From Candidatus Enterococcus ferrettii (lineage in GTDB: Bacteria; Bacillota; Bacilli; Lactobacillales; Enterococcaceae): DNA of 64,000 nucleotides. The translations under genes were made by a program, and so were the position numbers. Under the pieces are notes generated by a model. The model had not been told where the DNA came from. It worked only from the letters and a program-made list of their open reading frames with translations, and did no database searches. Positions 1 through 7,676 of this stretch are shown here, in pieces. The stretch's first letter is position 1. Every line of letters starts with the position of its first letter. The DNA lies in NCBI RefSeq assembly GCF_017377655.1, contig NZ_JAFREL010000062.1, positions 1 to 64,000 on the forward strand, read 5' to 3'.

Positions 1-48
1 TGACGGGGTGCGCACCATTTGCCTGATGGCTATTGATTGACGTTTTTC

Positions 49-1779
49 TTATTTAATTGCTTGTTTTTTACCCTCTTGCCAGTTTTGGATCAATAGAGTT
101 ATACATAATATTTCGATCAGTTGCATTAAAGGAACACCTGCACCAGTATAAAAAGACATAAAAATTCCTTTTCCGCCAGGTGCCCAGGTTGCAAACCAGG
201 ATACTCCGAAAAGATACAACAAATAAGTTAGGCCTAAACCAGTAATGATAAGTAAAAATGGAAACAACCGACTCCGTTCACCTTTATTAGTTGTTTTGAT
301 AAATGCCTTGATTGAAAATAGATAGATGATCAGTGATACTACTACTAAAAATAGTGATAGTATTTTGTAGACTTTGATAATAGCATTGCCAACTAAAACA
401 TAGGATTTGGTTCTTTCGTATTCAAAGCTGGTTTGCACAGAAGCCATTGCTAACGGCTGAACATTTAGCAGGTCCAGAATATCAATAGCTGGTGAGCCAG
501 GGATGAAAATGGATCCTCCATAGCTAGTGTTATAACTTGTATAAATAGCAGTTTCACGGATTCCAGCTACTGCGTAGGTCAACACCTTAGGAATATCTGC
601 TGCACGTTTCCCATTGCTTTGTTTCGAAATAAAGATGGTTTTCTTTTTTTCGAACTTTCCTTCATCAAAAGCAGTCCGTAATTCTTGGGAAATTTTTTTA
701 AAGACCCGTTCATTTTCGGCACCTGATTTGTACAAGCCTCCTCGCTTAAATGCATCTCTCAGTCCCCAAATAGTCATATCGCCGGGAACTTCGTCAATTT
801 CCAACGGCCAAGTATCCGGCCAAAAAGATTCTTCCTGCATCCAGTGAATCTCATCATGATATTCGGCTAAGGTTGGAGAAGCTTCCATGGCCTTTTCAAA
901 CGTGCTTTTGGATACCCAAACAGCCTCATTGTTCACAATTTCAGGACTGTCCCATTTGCTGTTGTCAATTTGAATCAAATACTTGGTTATCTCAGCAAAG
1001 GAAGTTTTGGTTCGATCATTCACAGTAAAAATTTGATAATGTTTAAAATTTATCTGTGAAATTCCTAAAGTAACCAGCAGCAAAGAAAACAGCGGCATTG
1101 CCAATAATAATGTTCGTCTTAATAAACCGACAATCATAGGTTTTTTTGCTTTTCTTAAATAATGCAGTCGATCGAAAAGCAGCATAAGGATAACCGTTGC
1201 ATAAAGCGGAACAATCCAAATTGAATCTTCACGCAAATACCAGAAAAAAGGCAGAACCATGACTTGCAGCAGCAGCCACGGCAGTTGATTTTTCATTGGA
1301 GCCCTTCTTCTTAGATACATACCGATAATTCCCGCCAATAATAGCAAAACCGTTCCGAAAACTAAACTATTGCGATAAATTCGCAAAGAAAAATCCGAAG
1401 ACAAGGTAATCGGTGAATAGATCAAAAATAAATAGCTGATACCCAGAATAGTTTTCTTCTTGATAAGGGGCTTAAGCGCTATAATTATTCCGGCACTCGC
1501 TAAAATATTAAACAACACTAGAAAAATTGGATACGGAATTCGGCTAAAATGATTGACCAACAAAAAGAAGGTATAGGAAAAGCCTTTTGACAAGGTTTCG
1601 ATGTCATAAGGCCCTAACCATTTACCGTCTAAAATGAACAGCGCCTGATTAATTGATAATGCGTCGTCATATTCTGCTTGCATATATACCTTTACAGGAA
1701 TGAGGTACGCTAAGATAATTCTAAAGAGAGTGGCGGCAATGAGTACCAGAAAAAAAAGTCTCACTTTGTTATTTTTCAT
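49..1779 (-). CDS. Polytopic membrane protein, function unknown
   Basis: About 576 residues if translation begins at the ATG at 1779, which follows GGAGG by five bases; a longer frame back to 1821 has no such site. The protein opens with a short basic stretch and a membrane helix, followed by about seven more hydrophobic segments in the first 250 residues. A hydrophilic stretch of roughly 200 residues comes next, probably extracytoplasmic, and then three or four C-terminal helices. This layout resembles GT-C-type glycosyltransferases and other polytopic cell-envelope proteins, but I recognise no catalytic motif. It lies 50 bases downstream of an acetyltransferase gene with a weak hairpin between them, so it may be partly co-transcribed with the metQ cluster. 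Function not assigned. Confidence 0.75.
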   Translation of the reverse strand: MKNNKVRLFFLVLIAATLFRIILAYLIPVKVYMQAEYDDALSINQALFILDGKWLGPYDIETLSKGFSYTFFLLVNHFSRIPYPIFLVLFNILASAGIIIALKPLIKKKTILGISYLFLIYSPITLSSDFSLRIYRNSLVFGTVLLLLAGIIGMYLRRRAPMKNQLPWLLLQVMVLPFFWYLREDSIWIVPLYATVILMLLFDRLHYLRKAKKPMIVGLLRRTLLLAMPLFSLLLVTLGISQINFKHYQIFTVNDRTKTSFAEITKYLIQIDNSKWDSPEIVNNEAVWVSKSTFEKAMEASPTLAEYHDEIHWMQEESFWPDTWPLEIDEVPGDMTIWGLRDAFKRGGLYKSGAENERVFKKISQELRTAFDEGKFEKKKTIFISKQSNGKRAADIPKVLTYAVAGIRETAIYTSYNTSYGGSIFIPGSPAIDILDLLNVQPLAMASVQTSFEYERTKSYVLVGNAIIKVYKILSLFLVVVSLIIYLFSIKAFIKTTNKGERSRLFPFLLIITGLGLTYLLYLFGVSWFATWAPGGKGIFMSFYTGAGVPLMQLIEILCITLLIQNWQEGKKQAIK

Positions 1780-1826
1780 AAATTCCTCCGAGATTGTTAC
1801 AATCCATTTAGTATACAACAAAAAAC

Positions 1827-1843
1827 AAACTAAATGTTAGTTT
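1827..1843 (-). terminator. Weak hairpin over the stop codon of the Pat-like gene
   Basis: On the minus strand a short stem (AAACTA/TAGTTT) spans the stop codon and is followed by a T-rich stretch. It may end or reduce transcription before the membrane protein gene. The stem is short and A/T only, so this is a weak call. Confidence 0.4.
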
Positions 1844-2372
1844 TTCGATAAGGAATCATTTTTTTCATAGGAATTGCTGGCTGACCAATCGTTTTTTGCA
1901 GCCAGTAGACGTCATGCCAGCGCTCAAACTTGTAACCAATTTTTTTAAACACACCTACTTGCTGATAGCCTAATTTTTCATGAAATTGAATGCTGTGGGT
2001 ATTGCCGCCAGTAATGCAAGCAGTCAGTATCAAGATGTTTTGCTTGCTCAGTTCTGTTTCTAACGCTTGATACAATTGTTTGCCAATTCCTTGTCCTTTG
2101 GCCTTCTCTGACAAATAAACAGTCACTTCCACACTCCAATTGTAAGCATCCCGTTCTTTATATGCATGAGCATACGCATAACCTAGGATTTCACCTTGAT
2201 CGTTTTCAGCCACTAGATAAGGGTAATCTTTTAAGGTAGAGGTGATACGTTGAGTAAACTCCTTCACACTGGGAACCTCATATTCAAAAGTTATCGCTGT
2301 ATCCGTTACATAAGGCGCATAAATAGCCAACAAAGCTGGCGCATCAGCTGCATTTGCTAAGCGAATGTCCAT
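1830..2372 (-). CDS. GNAT N-acetyltransferase, phosphinothricin/methionine-sulfoximine (Pat/MnaT) type
   Basis: A 180-residue GNAT protein. It starts like the Pat/YncA family (MDIRLANAADAPALLAIYAP), has the acetyl-CoA loop around KAKGQGIGKQLYQAL, and then the family block from NTHSIQFHEKLGY onward with a WHDVYW motif. Members of this family acetylate phosphinothricin, methionine sulfoximine, methionine sulfone or related amino acids with acetyl-CoA. The ATG at 2372 follows GGAAG. It lies 15 bases after the PaiA-like gene, at the end of a cluster led by a methionine T-box, which fits a role with a methionine derivative. The exact substrate is inference. Confidence 0.85.
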   Translation of the reverse strand: MDIRLANAADAPALLAIYAPYVTDTAITFEYEVPSVKEFTQRITSTLKDYPYLVAENDQGEILGYAYAHAYKERDAYNWSVEVTVYLSEKAKGQGIGKQLYQALETELSKQNILILTACITGGNTHSIQFHEKLGYQQVGVFKKIGYKFERWHDVYWLQKTIGQPAIPMKKMIPYRKTNI

Positions 2373-2387
2373 TTTCTCTTCCTTTCT

Positions 2388-2906
2388 CTATTTCAGAGTT
2401 TTTACCATGATTAGATCCGTTTGTTCGTCATCACCCATCCAAAAGGAATGTGAGGTTACTTGTTGAAAGCCCAACTTTTTATAAAAGCCTAGAGCTGGTT
2501 CATTTTTCTCCCAAACCCCTAACCAAACAGATGACTTGTTCTTTTCTTGTGCAATGGTGATAGCTTTTGCGATGAGTCTTTTTCCTAATCCTTGACCTTT
2601 AAAGGCTTTATCAACATAGATTCGTTCAATCTCTAAGGCATTCTCGGCAATGTCTTCTGTTTGAGCTTGATCGATATTTACTTTTAAGTAGCCCGCCAGC
2701 TGATCCTCTGTGTAAATGAAAAAGAAAGTGGAATCTGGTCGTTGCAGCTCTGCTGCTAATTTCGTTAATTGAAAAGCCTCAGAGACGTAAGCTTCCATAT
2801 TCTCTGGTGTATTTTGTGCACTGAAAGTATCATTAAACGTTTGAAGACTCAGTTTCTGTAATTTTTTTACTTCTAAATCGTTGATTACTTTTATTTGTAT
2901 TGCCAC
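2388..2906 (-). CDS. paiA: PaiA-like spermidine/spermine N-acetyltransferase (GNAT)
   Basis: I start this at the GTG at 2906, eight bases after a GGGGG tract. That gives 172 residues, the length I recall for Bacillus PaiA; a longer frame to 2993 would overlap msrA. The sequence closely follows PaiA: FNDTFSAQNTPENMEAY near the N-terminus, then LEIERIYVDKAFKGQGLGKRL (acetyl-CoA loop), WLGVWEKNEPALGFYKKLGF and MGDDEQTDLIM at the end. PaiA acetylates polyamines and was found as a factor affecting degradative-enzyme production and sporulation in Bacillus. Here it lies between msrA and a Pat-like acetyltransferase in a methionine-linked cluster, so its physiological substrate may differ. Confidence 0.85.
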   Translation of the reverse strand: MAIQIKVINDLEVKKLQKLSLQTFNDTFSAQNTPENMEAYVSEAFQLTKLAAELQRPDSTFFFIYTEDQLAGYLKVNIDQAQTEDIAENALEIERIYVDKAFKGQGLGKRLIAKAITIAQEKNKSSVWLGVWEKNEPALGFYKKLGFQQVTSHSFWMGDDEQTDLIMVKTLK

Positions 2907-2977
2907 ACCCGATTCCCCCTTTTTTCTGCTAATCTTACCGAAACAAGTCGAGGGATTCAAGAGCTGTGAGCAAATTT

Positions 2978-3493
2978 CTATCTTTCCACCCAAACATTTT
3001 CAATGAACGTTTTTCTACGTTGCGCATTGCGTGCATAATTTTCGGGATGCTTCTTGTAATACTCCTGATGTTCTTCTTCTGCTAAGTAAAAAGCAGCTGC
3101 TGGTTCGATACTAGTAACAATTGGTTCTCTAAATTTACCGCTATCAGATAAAGCTTGCTTACTTTTTTCAGCAATCTGTTTTTGTTCTTCATTAAAGTAG
3201 AAAATCACAGGACGATAGTTGTCGCCGCGATCTTCGAATTGACCAAAAGCATCTGTGGGATCGGTTTGCTGCCAATAAAGCTCGACTAACTCTTCATACG
3301 AGATTTGTTCAGGATCAAAAATAATCTCTACTGCCTCGGTATGTCCGGTTTGATGACTTTTTACTTGTTGATAAGTAGGGTTTTCTAAATGTCCTCCTGT
3401 ATAGCCAGAAAATACTGAATGAATGCCTGGCAAAGCATCAAAAGGTTTAATCATGCACCAAAAACACCCTCCAGCAAAAATCGCACGTTCCAT
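2978..3493 (-). CDS. msrA: Peptide methionine-(S)-S-oxide reductase MsrA
   Basis: A 171-residue protein with the MsrA signature GCFWC at residues 9-13 (catalytic Cys10), followed by the family blocks [29 protein letters not shown] and [12 protein letters not shown]. It reduces the S-epimer of methionine sulfoxide, free or in proteins, back to methionine using thioredoxin. The gene begins 41 bases after metQ, in the same direction, behind the methionine T-box, so its expression is probably raised when charged tRNA-Met is scarce. No MsrB domain is fused and no msrB is visible nearby. Confidence 0.95.
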   Translation of the reverse strand: MERAIFAGGCFWCMIKPFDALPGIHSVFSGYTGGHLENPTYQQVKSHQTGHTEAVEIIFDPEQISYEELVELYWQQTDPTDAFGQFEDRGDNYRPVIFYFNEEQKQIAEKSKQALSDSGKFREPIVTSIEPAAAFYLAEEEHQEYYKKHPENYARNAQRRKTFIENVWVER

Positions 3494-3534
3494 TATTCAT
3501 TCCTCCACTTCGTTTTTTTCAATTTGTGTATCAT

Positions 3535-4350
3535 TTATTTGCTAACCGGAATTACCGAGCCGCCCCACTTTTCTTCGATCCAAGCTTGTACTTCTTTGTC
3601 TTGCAAAGCTGCCACCAGCTTTTTCACTCGGGGATCGTCTTTGTCTTCGGTTCTAGTAGCAATAATATTTACATAGGGTGAGTCTTGGTCTTCTAACATT
3701 AAGGAGTCCTTCACCGGATTCAACCCTTTTTCATAAGCAAAGTTAGAATTGATTGCAACTAAATCGCCCTCTTTGTTTTCATAAGCTGTCGCCAATAGGG
3801 TAGGCTCTACATCATGCTTAAAGACTAATTTTTTTGGATTATCGGTAATATCATCAAAGGTTGCCTTATCAATTGCAACACCTTCCTTAACCTTAATCAA
3901 ACCATTCTCTTCAAAAATTCGTAGTACTCTTCCCCATTCTGAAGCTACATTGGACACAATCACTGTCGCACCTTCTGGAATATCGGCTACATTTTTTATA
4001 TCGTGGGAATAAATGCCCATCGGTTCTAAATGAATACCGGCCACATTAGCAAAATCGTAATTATTTTCGGCTTTCTGTAAATTGAAGTAGGGAACTGTCG
4101 AGAAGTAGTTGGCATCAATTTCTCCTTCCGCCAATGATTTGTTAGGTAGAATGTAATCATCAAACTTCACAATCTCCAAATTAACCCCTTCTTTTTTCAG
4201 CAGCGGCTTGATATGCTCTAAAATTTCAGCATGAGGTGTTGGAGAAGCTCCGACCTTTAATGTATCTGTATCACTGCCCGTCGCTTTGTTACTGCAACCA
4301 GCTAATAATAAAAGTCCCGTTAAAGCTAAAAATCCGACTATTTTTTTCAT
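3535..4350 (-). CDS. metQ: Methionine-type ABC transporter substrate-binding lipoprotein (MetQ/NlpA family)
   Basis: The start is the ATG at 4350, nine bases after AAGGAGG; the longer frame to 4374 would place that site inside the coding region. The 271-residue product has a lipoprotein signal peptide (hydrophobic core, lipobox LLAGC) and then the NlpA fold: KVGASPTPHAEILEHIKPLL, YFSTVPYFNLQ and the C-terminal KWGGSVIPVSK. The family binds methionine or methionine sulfoxide for a MetN-MetI ABC importer. No metN or metI lies beside it, so it must use a transporter encoded elsewhere. The AUG-specifier T-box upstream supports methionine as ligand, and msrA directly downstream points to sulfoxide salvage. 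Confidence 0.92.
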   Translation of the reverse strand: MKKIVGFLALTGLLLLAGCSNKATGSDTDTLKVGASPTPHAEILEHIKPLLKKEGVNLEIVKFDDYILPNKSLAEGEIDANYFSTVPYFNLQKAENNYDFANVAGIHLEPMGIYSHDIKNVADIPEGATVIVSNVASEWGRVLRIFEENGLIKVKEGVAIDKATFDDITDNPKKLVFKHDVEPTLLATAYENKEGDLVAINSNFAYEKGLNPVKDSLMLEDQDSPYVNIIATRTEDKDDPRVKKLVAALQDKEVQAWIEEKWGGSVIPVSK

Positions 4351-4382
4351 TCTTATTTTCCTCCTTTTTATCAATGAAATGC

Positions 4383-4670
4383 AAAAAAAGCATTCATCCC
4401 TTGACCTGTTAAATGCTTAACAGCCCAAGGGACGAATGCTTTCGCGGTACCACCCTTATTCGTATTAGTTCTCTAATACCTCACCCGTACATACTTAGCC
4501 TTGACTAAATAGATACGCGGCAAAATAACGGTTGCGACCGTTTAAACTGCGTGAACAGCTTAAATGCTCCGAGTTCATCTTCACCTTAACTTCCCATTCT
4601 CCTTTTTCACCAACCGGAGTCTCTGCCAATGTTCACGTTACGATTACTCTTCTCTTCTACACGAAATATG
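4383..4670 (-). promoter_or_regulatory. Methionine T-box riboswitch ahead of metQ
   Basis: Reading the minus strand, a stem I region (CTCCGG pairing with the later CTCGGAG) encloses GAAGATGAAC. The AUG specifier codon falls at 4578-4576, predicting tRNA-Met. The invariant T-box AAGGGTGGTACCGCG lies at 4457-4443. It is followed by a strong terminator stem (AGCATTCGTCCCTTG with CAAGGGATGAATGCT) and a run of seven T at 4390-4384. Uncharged tRNA-Met would pair with the GGTG bulge and stop the terminator forming, allowing metQ and downstream genes to be read. The class and specifier are seen directly; regulation follows from the known T-box mechanism. Confidence 0.95.
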
Positions 4671-4681
4671 ATGTTGGATTG

Positions 4682-4710
4682 ATGATAATATAAAATGGAG
4701 TAAAATACAA
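4682..4710 (-). promoter_or_regulatory. Promoter for the T-box/metQ transcript
   Basis: Minus strand: -35-like TTGTAT (4710-4705), a 17-base spacer, then -10-like TATCAT (4687-4682), just upstream of where the T-box stem I begins. Read by eye; the -35 is not ideal. Confidence 0.5.
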
Positions 4711-4764
4711 ATAAAACTTGTTGTTTTTTTCAATTTTTTTGTTTCTCGAAGATAAATCAAATGC

Positions 4765-5187
4765 TTACTCAGTTGAAGTCCATCTGTAATTAAAGGGCTT
4801 AGCAGTTCCTTCCACACCAGGTTTGTTGATAAAAGATTGAGCAGTTATCTCTTTCTCGTCAGTTTGCATAATGCTATAGCAAAAAGTTTTATCCTCCTTG
4901 AGACGAAGGATCCAGCGTTCACGGCTCGCTTCATACTCATCCACTACCATTATCTGTGGATTCGCCGGTTCTTGCTCGTCTATGTTCTGAGAAATAAGCT
5001 GAATCTCTCCCGCATTTTCTTGAAATATTAAGCTCATCTGCTGATCTTCTGTTTCCCACCGACCAGCAAAGTACGACAGAAAACGTTCATTTTCGTTCGA
5101 TTTGGAGCGATCAGATATTGTCCAAATAGCAAACATACATACGATTCCTAAAACAATAACTAGAAAGCTTCTTTGTTTTCGCGGCAA
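4765..5187 (-). CDS. Small membrane-anchored protein, unknown function
   Basis: I place the start at the TTG at 5187, eight bases after GGGAGG, giving 140 residues that open with a basic stretch (MPRKQRS) and one hydrophobic segment (FLVIVLGIVCMFAIWTI). The rest is hydrophilic and probably outside the membrane. It contains a block FLSYFAGRWETEDQQMSLIF, which looks like the opening strand of a small beta-barrel of the type that starts with a G-x-W motif. No lipobox is present, so this is an N-terminal anchor or uncleaved signal. It lies between the ribose operon and the T-box, sharing direction with both. Family not recognised. Confidence 0.65.
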   Translation of the reverse strand: MPRKQRSFLVIVLGIVCMFAIWTISDRSKSNENERFLSYFAGRWETEDQQMSLIFQENAGEIQLISQNIDEQEPANPQIMVVDEYEASRERWILRLKEDKTFCYSIMQTDEKEITAQSFINKPGVEGTAKPFNYRWTSTE

Positions 5188-5222
5188 AAACAGCACCTCC
5201 CTTTTTTCTAAGGGTACCAAAA

Positions 5223-5246
5223 AAAGCCGCCAAGAGCGACTTTTTT
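5223..5246 (-). terminator. Terminator after rbsU (possibly bidirectional)
   Basis: The minus strand forms GTCGC-loop-GGCGGC followed by seven T; the other strand also ends in T-rich sequence. It closes the ribose operon. Confidence 0.75.
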
Positions 5247-5250
5247 TAGT

Positions 5251-6138
5251 CTAGAGCATTACAGTCATGGCAGCCGCGGCCAAGATAAGAATCAAGCCGA
5301 TAATAGTAACAGTCATTTCTTTTTTTGTTTTCTTTTGTCCTAAGAACCAGATACCAGTTAAGGTTGCCAAAACTACTGAAGTCTGTGACAAAATAAAGCC
5401 GGTTGCTAACCCGTTCATATTTGGTTGGGCAGAAATCAAATACGTCAACGCAGCAAAAGCAAAGAAGAAGCCTGAGAAAATATGTTTATAAGAAACAGCT
5501 TCTTTAAAAGCAGAAGGCTCAGAATCCTTCGATGTCAGAATTGCTGAATAAACCACCGCTACGATCACCATCCCAATCGCTTGTGGTAAGAAAGCATGCA
5601 TGCCGTCTATACTAGTTGCTTGTGGTGCAGCGGAATAAGCCCAATAACCGATTTCACCGACCGCCAACAAGATAACTGCTGACTTCAAGAGACTGCTGTT
5701 TTCCTTGGTTTTTTCTTCCGTCCATACCGTCATCCAAGCACCAATAATGATTAGGATCAACGCCAATCCACCTAGTAACTTAGCGGTTGTTCCCGGCCAA
5801 TTGCCCAGGGCCAACACACCCCAAAGTGATGCACCTAACAGCTGAAAGGCTGTTGTGATCGGCATTGCCCTTGAGGAACCGATTAGAGTAAAGGATTTAA
5901 AGGTGATAATTTGGGCGATCGCCCAGCCAACACCAGATAAAATAGAAAAGACTAAATCCATACCTGTTGGAAAACTCAAGCCGTTAACGAGTGCAAAAAC
6001 AAAAGCGAAAATTAGCGTACCAATGGTAGAGCCTAATATTTGATTAACGGGACGTCCCCCGATTTTAGATGCAATAGTGGGATAAAGTCCCCAACCAAGC
6101 AATGGCCCTAGGCCGATTAATAATGCCGTAGCATTCAT
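5251..6138 (-). CDS. rbsU: Ribose/glucose uptake permease RbsU (GRP/DMT family)
   Basis: A 295-residue hydrophobic protein with about ten membrane helices and the GRP family opening (LIGLGPLLGWGLYPTIASKIGGRPVNQ). The family mediates sugar uptake by a secondary mechanism; RbsU is the ribose permease of lactobacilli that lack an RbsABC importer. It is the last gene of rbsK-rbsD-rbsU, so imported ribose would meet RbsD and RbsK in the cell. An inverted repeat lies between rbsD and rbsU and may lower or stabilise this part of the message. The ATG at 6138 follows AAGGAGG. Confidence 0.9.
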   Translation of the reverse strand: MNATALLIGLGPLLGWGLYPTIASKIGGRPVNQILGSTIGTLIFAFVFALVNGLSFPTGMDLVFSILSGVGWAIAQIITFKSFTLIGSSRAMPITTAFQLLGASLWGVLALGNWPGTTAKLLGGLALILIIIGAWMTVWTEEKTKENSSLLKSAVILLAVGEIGYWAYSAAPQATSIDGMHAFLPQAIGMVIVAVVYSAILTSKDSEPSAFKEAVSYKHIFSGFFFAFAALTYLISAQPNMNGLATGFILSQTSVVLATLTGIWFLGQKKTKKEMTVTIIGLILILAAAAMTVML

Positions 6139-6164
6139 AATAATTCCTCCTTAAAAATAATAAA

Positions 6165-6209
6165 GCTTCGCAAACCTTACCTGCTGATTATCAACACTAT
6201 TTGCGAAGC
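6165..6209 (-). repeat. Perfect 10-base inverted repeat between rbsD and rbsU
   Basis: Arms GCTTCGCAAA (6165-6174) and TTTGCGAAGC (6200-6209) enclose 25 bases. On the minus strand the stem is followed by TTTATTATTTTT and then the rbsU ribosome site. It may act as a partial terminator or as a processing/stability stem that lets permease and enzyme levels differ. Confidence 0.65.
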
Positions 6210-6242
6210 CGAACAATCGTCTCATTTTCATAAGATTCTTCT

Positions 6243-6638
6243 CTAAAAAACAACGCCGCTTTCCAGTAAGATATTGGCATAGGGAGTCATTTCACCCGTA
6301 CGTATAAACGCATGAACATTGTTTAATTCCTGCTTCATTTCGGTATGAGGAATGAAAGTTACTGGTATATCCGGTAAACGCTTTTGAATCGCCTCCAGCA
6401 TGGCTGGATTTTCTGTTTTAATTTCTTCGGCTAAATAGATCCGTTGCACTTCTAATTCTTCCAGCACATTGTTCAATACTTGCATAAAGCTGGGGATACC
6501 ATTGTCGATGGCCAAATCAATTTTTTCAGTCATAGGAGGAACTGGCATGCCAGCATCTCCTATGCTTAATTTATCAAAGTGGCCCATTTGAGCGATTACT
6601 CGCGAAATATCTGAGTTGATAACTTTAGTTTTTTTCAT
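6243..6638 (-). CDS. rbsD: D-ribose pyranase RbsD
   Basis: The ATG at 6638 lies eight bases after GGAAG; a TTG codon directly before it is less likely to be used. The 131-residue product matches the RbsD family, with catalytic His20 in [13 protein letters not shown], Asp28, the PVPP segment and the C-terminal [11 protein letters not shown]. The enzyme converts the pyranose form of ribose to the furanose form used by ribokinase. It sits 18 bases downstream of rbsK and just before rbsU. Confidence 0.95.
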   Translation of the reverse strand: MKKTKVINSDISRVIAQMGHFDKLSIGDAGMPVPPMTEKIDLAIDNGIPSFMQVLNNVLEELEVQRIYLAEEIKTENPAMLEAIQKRLPDIPVTFIPHTEMKQELNNVHAFIRTGEMTPYANILLESGVVF

Positions 6639-6656
6639 CAATAAAACTTCCTTTCA

Positions 6657-7562
6657 TTAATTCAATTCGTTCTTGTATGGGATTGATGGTTGAGCGCCAA
6701 AGCGCTGCACAGTTAAAGATGATGCCTTGTTTCCATACTTGATTGCTTCTTCTAAATTACTGAAATTTTTAGTTAAAATACTGCTCATTGCACCAATGAA
6801 CGTATCACCGGCAGCAGTTGTATCAACTGCCTTAACTTTGAAGGCTGGCACAATCCCGCTGCGGCCATCAACATCATAGAAGGCTCCTTTGCTGCCAATA
6901 GTAATAATTACTGCCTCAATTCCTAACTGATGTAAATGCTCAGCAGCTTGCTTCATGCTGGCTTCATCTGTAATGGCAATTCCAGTCAAAATCTCGGTTT
7001 CTGTTTCATTTGGTATAATCATATCGGTAACTTCTAGTAATTCTTTGGGAACTTCCTCCAAAGCTGGTGCCGGATTCAAAATCGTTTTTACCCCAGTCTC
7101 GCGAGCAATAGTAAAGGCGGTAATCGTACTGTCCATAGCACTTTCAAACTGAGTAATTAGAAAATCACTTTTTTGAATAATTTCCATATGTTTCTTTACA
7201 TGGTCTGGGGTAAAAACATTATTGGCACCAGCATGAATCATAATACTGTTCTCCCCTTGATCATCAACGATAATGTATGCTTGACCAGTTGCTTGGTTGT
7301 TCAGAGTTGCTACTGCAGTCAAATCAATTTCTTCTTGGCTTAAAAGATCCGTCATCATTTGACCAGCTTCATCATTCCCGACAGCACCAATAAAGTTGGT
7401 TTTTGCTTCGGAACGTCTGGCTGCTACCGCCTGATTGGCACCTTTCCCGCCACCGGCTGAAAAAATTTCTTTAGTGTGCATTGTTTCCCCTGGTTTCGGC
7501 ATTTTCTTTACACGAATCGTTCGGTCCAAGTTAATACTGCCAATAATTGTAATCGTATTCAT
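6657..7562 (-). CDS. rbsK: Ribokinase RbsK
   Basis: The start at ATG 7562 has GGAG eight bases upstream; the frame open to 7601 would add an unlikely basic leader. The 301-residue product is a PfkB-family kinase: IGSINLDRTIRVKKMPKPGET at the N-terminus, GGKGANQAVAARR (substrate loop), and the C-terminal VDTTAAGDTFIGA with the catalytic Asp. It phosphorylates D-ribose with ATP to ribose 5-phosphate. It is the first gene of the rbsK-D-U operon, behind a promoter with two RbsR-type operators. Confidence 0.95.
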   Translation of the reverse strand: MNTITIIGSINLDRTIRVKKMPKPGETMHTKEIFSAGGGKGANQAVAARRSEAKTNFIGAVGNDEAGQMMTDLLSQEEIDLTAVATLNNQATGQAYIIVDDQGENSIMIHAGANNVFTPDHVKKHMEIIQKSDFLITQFESAMDSTITAFTIARETGVKTILNPAPALEEVPKELLEVTDMIIPNETETEILTGIAITDEASMKQAAEHLHQLGIEAVIITIGSKGAFYDVDGRSGIVPAFKVKAVDTTAAGDTFIGAMSSILTKNFSNLEEAIKYGNKASSLTVQRFGAQPSIPYKNELN

Positions 7563-7608
7563 TTCATTCACTCCATTCCTTTTTTTACAGGTACGTTTCA
7601 TCTTTTTA

Positions 7609-7631
7609 AAAACGTTTTACTAAAACGTTTT
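7609..7631. promoter_or_regulatory. Tandem RbsR-type operators
   Basis: Two copies of the palindrome AAAACGTTTT lie at 7609-7618 and 7622-7631, 13 bases apart start to start, just downstream of the rbsK -10. This is the CG-centred form expected for LacI-family repressors, and the adjacent rbsR product is the natural ligand. Confidence 0.8.
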
Positions 7632-7647
7632 AAATATCTATGGCAAA

Positions 7648-7676
7648 AATATAGCACATCTTGAAAGCAATTTCAA
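7648..7676 (-). promoter_or_regulatory. rbsK promoter
   Basis: Minus strand: -35 TTGAAA (7676-7671), a 17-base spacer, -10 TATATT (7653-7648). The -35 overlaps the last codons of rbsR, so the operon has its own promoter inside the tail of the regulator gene. Confidence 0.75.

Noticed and set aside
1..48. Gene fragment at the left edge
   Set aside because: 48 bases without a family match or clear frame; nothing can be supported.
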